Source: Wenzhouxiangellaceae bacterium (GTDB lineage: Bacteria > Pseudomonadota > Gammaproteobacteria > Xanthomonadales > Wenzhouxiangellaceae). Taken from it: a stretch of DNA of 6,624 nt. The position numbers and the translations under genes are program-made. How positions within the stretch are numbered: position 1 is the first letter of the stretch; the number at the start of each line of letters is the position of its first letter. The notes under the pieces were generated by a model. The model was not told where the DNA came from. It did not search any database and saw only the letters and a program-made list of their open reading frames with translations. Location of the stretch: assembly GCA_023258355.1 (NCBI GenBank), contig JALQZL010000083.1, forward strand, positions 1 to 6,624. The letters run 5' to 3'. Positions 1 through 4,542 of the stretch are shown here, in pieces.

Positions 1-2222
1 AACTCCCTCTCCATTTGACGATTACGCTCAAGAAGCTGCTCAATGCGGTGAGGCAAATCCTCGACTTTGGCTTTCAACAACTCTGTAGATCGAGAGAGCA
101 AAGTGTCTTGATGCCTCATAAAGGAGAAGGCCGGATGGCCAGCCACTGCCTCGATTCGCCTCACGCCCGAGGACACACCACCTTCAGAAACAATTTTGAA
201 TAAACCAATATCACCCATGCGGTCTACATGCGTGCCACCACACAACTCTGTTGAAAAATCACCAAAGCGGACCACCCGGACCTGATCGCCATATTTGTCA
301 CCAAAGAAGGCCAATGCGCCAGCAGCAATGGCCTCGTCATAGGGCATCTCTTGAATGAGAGCCTCAGCATTACAAAGAATGTGCTCTTCTACCCACGCCT
401 CGACCTGTCTGAGTTCAACAGGCGAGACCGGCTGGGGGTGTGAGAAATCAAACCGCATACGATCAGGTGCTACCAACGATCCTTTCTGCTGCACGTGATC
501 ACCCAATACCTCACGCAATGCGGCGTGCAGCAGATGTGTGGCAGAGTGGTGGCGCACGATATTAGTGCGACGGTCGGCATCGACGATCGCATTTAGCGTG
601 TCACCGACTTTGATCGACCCCGAAGCCACCATGCCCAAATGAGCAAAGAAGGTACCAGCGACTTTTTGAGTGTCCCTGACCTCTACCTTTCCGTTAGCTG
701 CCTCTAAGATACCGGAATCACCCACCTGCCCCCCAGACTCTCCATAAAAAGATGTCTTATCCAAAAAGACCGTCACGGACTGTCCAGTGTCAACGGTGTC
801 CACAAGCTCACCATCCACAGCCAAGCCAATCACCATGACATCATTGACCACCGTATGTTGGTAACCCAAAAATTTAGTCGGGGTTAATTGGCTAAGCTGT
901 TCAGCACTCAGCGCCTCGCTTTCTTTGAAGGTACCCGCTCGACGAGCGCGCGAACGCTGTCCCTCCATCGCCTCATCAAAGCCAGCGTCATCAACCGTCA
1001 GCCCCCTCTCGCGGGCAATGTCACGTGTGAGATCCACGGGAAAGCCAAAGGTATCGTAGAGCTTAAAGGCAAGGTCTCCGGGTATTTGTTTCCCCTCAAC
1101 AGATTCAAGCGCTTGGTTGAGCAGTGTCATGCCTTGATCAAGAGTCTCTCCGAAGCGTGTCTCCTCTGCCTCAAGTACTTCAGCCACCTGTGAGGCTTTC
1201 TGTATAAGTTCAGGGTAGGCATCACCCATGCACTCAGCTAAAGGCTCAACCATTTTTGAAAAGAATACCCCTTGCATACCCAACTTGTGGCCGTGCCTAA
1301 TCGCTCTGCGAATAATTCTTCTCAGGACATAGCCACGACCCTCATTGCTGGGCAAAACACCATCAACAATCAAAAAAGCACAGGCTCGGATATGATCCGC
1401 AATCACCTTCAGCGAGGGGTTGTCACGATCTTTGGTGTCCGTGACAACAGCAGCTGCATTGATGAGGGATTGGAACACATCGATCTCATAGTTGCTGTGC
1501 ACGCCTTGCAAAATCGCAGCCAAACGCTCAAGTCCCATACCAGTATCAACACATGGTTTAGGCAATGGTGTCAGGTTACCCTCAGAGTCGCGATCAAACT
1601 GCATGAAAACGAGATTCCAGATCTCGATGTAGCGATCCAAGTCATCGTCAGGTGAACCGGGAGGCCCACCGGGCACTTCAGGGCCATGGTCATAGAAGAT
1701 TTCGGAACACGGGCCGCAAGGACCGGTGTCACCCATCGCCCAGAAATTATCTTTCGCACCAATGCGTGAGAAACGGTCTGGGTCAATACCCATATCCTCT
1801 AGCCATATTTTGGCTGCTTCGTCATCCTCCTCATAGACCGTGACCCACAGACGCTCTGGTGATAACTGACACACCTCTGTTAAAAAGCTCCACGCGTATT
1901 CGATGGCCTCTCTTTTGAAGTAATCCCCAAAACTAAAATTGCCAAGCATCTCGAAAAACGTGTGGTGTCTGGCGGTATAACCCACGTTTTCCAAATCATT
2001 ATGCTTGCCACCTGCCCTGACACACCGCTGGGCACTGACTGCCGTTTGATAGGCGCGTTTGTCTGCCCCTAAAAATACATCCTTAAACTGCACCATCCCA
2101 GCATTGGTAAACAACAATGTGGGGTCATTGGCAGGCACCAGAGCGCTTGACGCCACCACGTGATGACCTCTTTCGGCGAAAAAATCGATAAAGGCTTGAC
2201 GAATTTCAGCGGTTGTTTTCAT
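1..2222 (-). CDS. alaS: Alanine--tRNA ligase (AlaRS), 3' end outside window
   Basis: Cytoplasmic class II aminoacyl-tRNA synthetase that activates alanine with ATP, charges tRNA-Ala, and hydrolyses mischarged Ser- or Gly-tRNA-Ala. The minus-strand frame stays open for 740 codons to the window edge. The family is usually about 870-880 residues, so roughly the last 135, the C-Ala domain, are missing. Visible in order: the N-terminal catalytic core with class II motif 1 (about residues 10-50, ending FTNAGMVQFKDVF), motif 2 (about 64-100, including RCVRAGGKHNDLENVG and FFEMLGNFSFGD), VDTGMGLERL at about 225-234, and a basic RRIIRR helix at 301-306. The editing domain carries the zinc-site residues H559 and H563 (HSATH) and C661 and H665 (CGGTH), each five below the E. 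coli numbers. The start is the ATG at 2222, giving MKTTAEIRQAFIDFF, a normal AlaRS N-terminus. It lies 8 nt after the recX stop with no strong Shine-Dalgarno, so it is probably co-transcribed with, and perhaps translationally coupled to, recX. No frameshift was seen. Confidence 0.97.
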   Translation of the reverse strand, partial: MKTTAEIRQAFIDFFAERGHHVVASSALVPANDPTLLFTNAGMVQFKDVFLGADKRAYQTAVSAQRCVRAGGKHNDLENVGYTARHHTFFEMLGNFSFGDYFKREAIEYAWSFLTEVCQLSPERLWVTVYEEDDEAAKIWLEDMGIDPDRFSRIGAKDNFWAMGDTGPCGPCSEIFYDHGPEVPGGPPGSPDDDLDRYIEIWNLVFMQFDRDSEGNLTPLPKPCVDTGMGLERLAAILQGVHSNYEIDVFQSLINAAAVVTDTKDRDNPSLKVIADHIRACAFLIVDGVLPSNEGRGYVLRRIIRRAIRHGHKLGMQGVFFSKMVEPLAECMGDAYPELIQKASQVAEVLEAEETRFGETLDQGMTLLNQALESVEGKQIPGDLAFKLYDTFGFPVDLTRDIARERGLTVDDAGFDEAMEGQRSRARRAGTFKESEALSAEQLSQLTPTKFLGYQHTVVNDVMVIGLAVDGELVDTVDTGQSVTVFLDKTSFYGESGGQVGDSGILEAANGKVEVRDTQKVAGTFFAHLGMVASGSIKVGDTLNAIVDADRRTNIVRHHSATHLLHAALREVLGDHVQQKGSLVAPDRMRFDFSHPQPVSPVELRQVEAWVEEHILCNAEALIQEMPYDEAIAAGALAFFGDKYGDQVRVVRFGDFSTELCGGTHVDRMGDIGLFKIVSEGGVSSGVRRIEAVAGHPAFSFMRHQDTLLSRSTELLKAKVEDLPHRIEQLLERNRQMERE

Positions 2223-2230
2223 TTGTTTGT

Positions 2231-2725
2231 TCAGTCCAAGAGTTCTCGACTTATTGAGGCATCAAACCCACGCCGCGCCAGAGCCTGATGTCGGCGACCA
2301 CGTTCTTTCATATCAATGATCGGCGCCTCTCCGTAGCGTCTGGCATACCACTCACCGGCAACTGCCAACCAATCGACAGCCGCTGCCCGCAGCGCAGCTT
2401 CAACGACAGCCCGCTCAACGCCGCGCTCCAGCAATTCCATGCGTACCCGCAATGGCCCATAGCCCTTGCTTACCCGAGAGCGAATCAGACCCTCGGTGTA
2501 GCGTTGATCTGACTGAAGCCCCTCGTCACTTAAGCGCTCTACACAAGCAATGACCGCATGCTCAGACCAGCCCCGTTTAGTCAGTTTGGTGACCAGTTCC
2601 TTTTGACTATGCTCTCTCATGGCCAGCAAGCGAACCGCCGTGTGCATGAGATCTCGGTCAGAAGAATCCGGCGCTACCGAATGAGCGCCGCAGTCTGTCT
2701 CTACTTGATCATCTCTTGGACCCAT
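2231..2725 (-). CDS. recX: Regulatory protein RecX (RecA modulator)
   Basis: Small cytoplasmic protein that binds RecA filaments and limits their extension and activity. The product is 164 residues, close to the 150-166 usual for the family. It is almost all helical and fits the repeated three-helix RecX fold. Recognisable parts are the first repeat near residues 27-52 (MHTAVRLLAMREHSQKELV), a second with ERLSDEGLQSDQRYTEGLI at 63-81, the family signature KGYGPLRVRMEL at 87-98, and the tail RRHQALARRGFD at 144-154. The first 26 residues are hydrophilic and poorly conserved. Start: ATG at 2725 is preceded only by a weak CGGA, and an in-frame TAG just upstream rules out a longer form. ATG at 2647 (M27) is the alternative and would remove the variable N-terminus. 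The gene follows recA by 43 nt and precedes alaS by 8 nt, so it is probably expressed by read-through from recA, at a lower level because of its weak ribosome site and the recA 3' hairpin. Confidence 0.93.
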   Translation of the reverse strand: MGPRDDQVETDCGAHSVAPDSSDRDLMHTAVRLLAMREHSQKELVTKLTKRGWSEHAVIACVERLSDEGLQSDQRYTEGLIRSRVSKGYGPLRVRMELLERGVERAVVEAALRAAAVDWLAVAGEWYARRYGEAPIIDMKERGRRHQALARRGFDASISRELLD

Positions 2726-2768
2726 GAATTCCGCAGTCTAGCGCCACCTATCTCAAAGCTTGCTGGTG

Positions 2769-3812
2769 TTACTCGGTTGCTTCGGCAACCTCTTGCTCGA
2801 CATCTGAATCTCCAGGGCTCAATTTAGGCAAGAGCTTTTCACGAATTTGCATTTCGATTTCCATCGCCATCTCTGGATGTTCTTTTAAGAATTGACGAAC
2901 ATTATCCTTGCCTTGACCGATACGCTCATCACCATAGCTGTACCAAGCACCAGACTTTTTCACCAGCCCATGCTCCACACCGAGCTCGATCAATTCACCC
3001 TCGCGGGATACCCCCTCGCCATAGAGAATCTCAAACACGGCCTGCCTAAATGGCGGCGCCATTTTATTCTTGACCACTTTGACACGCGTCTCATTACCGA
3101 TGACTTCATCGCCACGCTTAAGCGCACCAATGCGTCGGATGTCTAGGCGAACTGAGGAATAGAATTTCAGTGCATTCCCCCCTGTGGTGGTCTCAGGCGA
3201 ACCGAACATGACACCAATTTTCATACGAATTTGGTTAATGAAGATCACCATACAATTGGTTCTCTTGATATTGCCAGTGAGCTTCCGTAGCGCCTGGCTC
3301 ATGAGCCGCGCTTGCAAACCAACGTGCGAGTCCCCCATCTCACCCTCGATTTCAGCCTTGGGTGTCAGGGCCGCAACAGAATCGACGACCACGACATCCA
3401 CCGCTCCAGATCGGACCAGCATGTCTGTAATTTCAAGCGCTTGCTCACCGGTATCAGGTTGTGACACCAAAAGGTCATCAACATTGACACCTAACTTCTG
3501 GGCATAAGTGGGATCCAGCGCGTGCTCCGCATCGACGAAGGCACAGGTACCGCCTGCCTTTTGTGCCTCTGCCAAGGCATGCAAAGACATGGTTGTCTTA
3601 CCTGACGATTCAGGCCCATAGATCTCAACAACACGGCCTCGAGGTAGACCACCGATGCCCAATGCGATATCCAGTGCCAATGAACCAGACGACACCACAG
3701 GCACATCACGGCGACCTGTCTCGTCACCCATGCGCATAATGGCACCTTTGCCATATTGCTTTTCAATTTGTCCAAGAGCCGCTGTTAGCGCCTGTTTACG
3801 ATTGTCATCCAC
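2769..3812 (-). CDS. recA: Recombinase RecA
   Basis: DNA-dependent ATPase that forms filaments on single-stranded DNA, carries out homologous pairing and strand exchange, and promotes LexA self-cleavage in the SOS response. From the GTG at 3812 the product is 347 residues (MDDNRKQALTAALGQIEKQ). Walker A is GPESSGKT at 66-73, the catalytic glutamate is E96 (VDAEHAL), Walker B is VVVVD ending at D144, loop L1 is GEMGD near 157-161, and loop L2 starts at NQIR (Q194) and contains F203. The C-terminus ends in the usual acidic tail (DSDVEQEVAEATE). Start choice: an upstream in-frame GTG at 3821 would add three residues, but it is part of the sequence GAGGTGATC (3816-3824), which pairs with the 16S 3' end. 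Spacing is ideal (8 nt) for 3812 and zero for 3821, and other gammaproteobacterial RecAs also begin MDEN or MDDN. The gene has its own 178-nt upstream region, so it is probably transcribed separately from pncC. Confidence 0.98.
   Translation of the reverse strand: MDDNRKQALTAALGQIEKQYGKGAIMRMGDETGRRDVPVVSSGSLALDIALGIGGLPRGRVVEIYGPESSGKTTMSLHALAEAQKAGGTCAFVDAEHALDPTYAQKLGVNVDDLLVSQPDTGEQALEITDMLVRSGAVDVVVVDSVAALTPKAEIEGEMGDSHVGLQARLMSQALRKLTGNIKRTNCMVIFINQIRMKIGVMFGSPETTTGGNALKFYSSVRLDIRRIGALKRGDEVIGNETRVKVVKNKMAPPFRQAVFEILYGEGVSREGELIELGVEHGLVKKSGAWYSYGDERIGQGKDNVRQFLKEHPEMAMEIEMQIREKLLPKLSPGDSDVEQEVAEATE
2775..2790 (-). other. Perfect 6-bp hairpin at the recA 3' end
   Basis: On the minus strand this reads GGTTGC-CGAA-GCAACC, a perfect 6-bp stem with a 4-nt loop, lying within the last codons of recA and ending 3 nt before its stop codon. 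It is not followed by a T-run, so it is not a classical intrinsic terminator. It could slow RNA polymerase or stabilise the recA 3' end and so lower recX expression. In E. coli a terminator-like hairpin between recA and recX does this. On the plus strand the same DNA reads C(TTCG)G, the very stable tetraloop form, but no plus-strand transcript is expected here. The structure is seen directly; its role is inferred. Confidence 0.45.
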
Positions 3813-3815
3813 AGT

Positions 3816-3824
3816 GATCACCTC
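3816..3824 (-). promoter_or_regulatory. Strong recA ribosome binding site that decides the start
   Basis: The minus strand reads GAGGTGATC, nine consecutive bases complementary to the proteobacterial 16S rRNA 3' end (5'-GATCACCTC). The GAGG core ends 8 nt before the GTG at 3812. The GTG at 3821 lies inside this element and so is very unlikely to be the initiation codon. Such a strong site fits the high RecA synthesis rate and may compensate for the GTG start. Confidence 0.85.
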
Positions 3825-3854
3825 TTCAAAACTTTGATTAAATTGCCATCATAC

Positions 3855-3885
3855 TGACGGGCTCTATTATCTCACAGCCCCGTCA
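3855..3885. repeat. Inverted repeat in the recA upstream region
   Basis: TGACGGGCT (3855-3863) pairs with AGCCCCGTCA (3876-3885), giving nine pairs with one bulged base and a 12-nt loop (3864-3875). The loop and inner arm ends hold the SOS-like box and the extended -10. It may be an operator for a dimeric regulator or, if transcription starts further upstream, a leader hairpin. There is no T-run after either arm, so it does not look like a terminator for pncC. Confidence 0.55.
3862..3877 (-). promoter_or_regulatory. Candidate recA promoter with degenerate SOS (LexA) box
   Basis: The minus strand reads CTGT-GAGATAAT-AGAG. This matches seven of the eight conserved half-site bases of the E. coli-type LexA box (CTGT-N8-ACAG); the mismatch is the C of the right-hand ACAG. 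Inside it is TGA-GATAAT (3866-3874), an extended -10 with five of six hexamer bases. It would start transcription near 3859 and give a leader of about 47 nt to the recA GTG. Repressor binding here would cover the -10, as expected for an SOS gene. No well-spaced -35 exists: TTGACG (3881-3886) is only 9 nt from GATAAT. The box is imperfect and a chance match is possible. Confidence 0.4.
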
Positions 3886-3990
3886 ATCCCTTGGCAGGCC
3901 AGCGGCATTCTTATAAGTCCTCTGACGCTATTTTAGGCTTTTTCGTCGCCCAAGGACCTGCCTATGAGTATTAGCTTAATGATCCGATTC

Positions 3991-4506
3991 TCAAAACGTG
4001 AGAGACCGATTGATTCGATCGACAAGCCCTCGCAAAGCGCAAATCACACTGAGCCGCCTCACAGCCTCTCGATCACCGCCAAAAAGATGGCACTCTGTCT
4101 CAACAATGCCGTCAGGAAGGGCCCAGCCAAAGCATACTGTGCCCACTGGCTTATCGGCACTGCCACCACCAGGACCTGCGATCCCGGTCGTGCTTAAGCC
4201 ATAATCCACACCCGAGCCCAGCCTCACGCCGTCAGCCATCTGAGCGGCGACCTCCTCACTGACCGCACCATATGAGGCTAGCGTGGCCTCTTTGACGCCA
4301 AGTAACTCCGCCTTGGCGTCATTGCTGTAGGTCACGACACCACGATCAAACCAAGCCGAACTGCCTGCAACGTCAGTGAGCACTTTGGCAATCCACCCAC
4401 CAGTGCAGGATTCTGCTGTGGCCAGCTGCCGACCACAGGCCTTTAACTGAGATGCCACGGCTAGGGCGGCCTGTTCCAGTGCTTGATCTGTATGGTTTGA
4501 TTCCAT
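3991..4506 (-). CDS. pncC: Nicotinamide-nucleotide amidase PncC (CinA C-terminal domain family)
   Basis: Predicted cytoplasmic NMN deamidase that converts NMN to nicotinate mononucleotide plus ammonia, returning it to NAD synthesis. The product is 171 residues, close to the 165 of E. coli PncC (YgaD), so this is the stand-alone CinA C-terminal domain without the N-terminal MoCF-like domain of long CinA proteins. Family motifs are TAESCTGG at 30-37, with the serine expected to be the nucleophile, AGSSAWFDRGVVTYSNDAK at 47-65, VSEEVAAQMADG at 82-93 and TTGIAGPGGGS at 106-116, followed by KPVGTV at 119-124. The start is ATG 4506. An AGAGG lies only 1 nt before it, too close to be a normal ribosome site, yet the N-terminus matches E. 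coli PncC to within about four residues and no better start exists. The gene is divergent from mutS across 36 nt and co-directional with recA. No terminator was found after it, so read-through into recA is possible. No competence role should be assumed from the cinA name. Confidence 0.95.
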   Translation of the reverse strand: MESNHTDQALEQAALAVASQLKACGRQLATAESCTGGWIAKVLTDVAGSSAWFDRGVVTYSNDAKAELLGVKEATLASYGAVSEEVAAQMADGVRLGSGVDYGLSTTGIAGPGGGSADKPVGTVCFGWALPDGIVETECHLFGGDREAVRRLSVICALRGLVDRINRSLTF

Positions 4507-4511
4507 GCCTC

Positions 4512-4517
4512 TATAAT
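4512..4517 (+). promoter_or_regulatory. Candidate -10 element for mutS
   Basis: A perfect TATAAT sits in the 36-nt gap between the divergent pncC and mutS genes, 25 nt before the mutS ATG at 4543. A start site near 4524 would give a leader of about 18 nt. No good -35 is present at 16-18 nt (TGTATG at 17); TTGATC at 4483-4488 is 23 nt away. The element overlaps the region needed to start pncC on the other strand. Confidence 0.45.
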
Positions 4518-4542
4518 GCCTTGTTTTGGTATGGTGCGTTTC

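Noticed and set aside
1272..1655. 127-residue plus-strand reading frame
   Set aside because: It is antisense to the conserved AlaRS catalytic core, has no ribosome site, and has no recognisable protein features.
3184..3507. 107-residue plus-strand reading frame
   Set aside because: It is antisense to the most conserved part of recA; its Ser/Thr-rich make-up is what an antisense frame of such a gene gives.
3881..3886. TTGACG on the minus strand as the recA -35
   Set aside because: It is a good -35 hexamer, but the only -10-like sequences lie 9 nt (GATAAT) or 27 nt (TATGAT) away, and it forms part of the inverted repeat arm.
3910..3915. TATAAG on the minus strand as another -10 for recA
   Set aside because: No acceptable -35 occurs at 16-18 nt; the candidate hexamers there (GCCTAA and neighbours) are poor.
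3920..3990. Intrinsic terminator after pncC
   Set aside because: The GGCTTTTT on the plus strand and the A-run on the minus strand have no GC-rich stem in the right place on either strand.
4516..4542. Earlier in-frame mutS starts at 4516, 4531 and 4534
   Set aside because: They overlap or crowd the -10, lack a Shine-Dalgarno, and would add residues (such as MVRF) before the normal MutS N-terminus.
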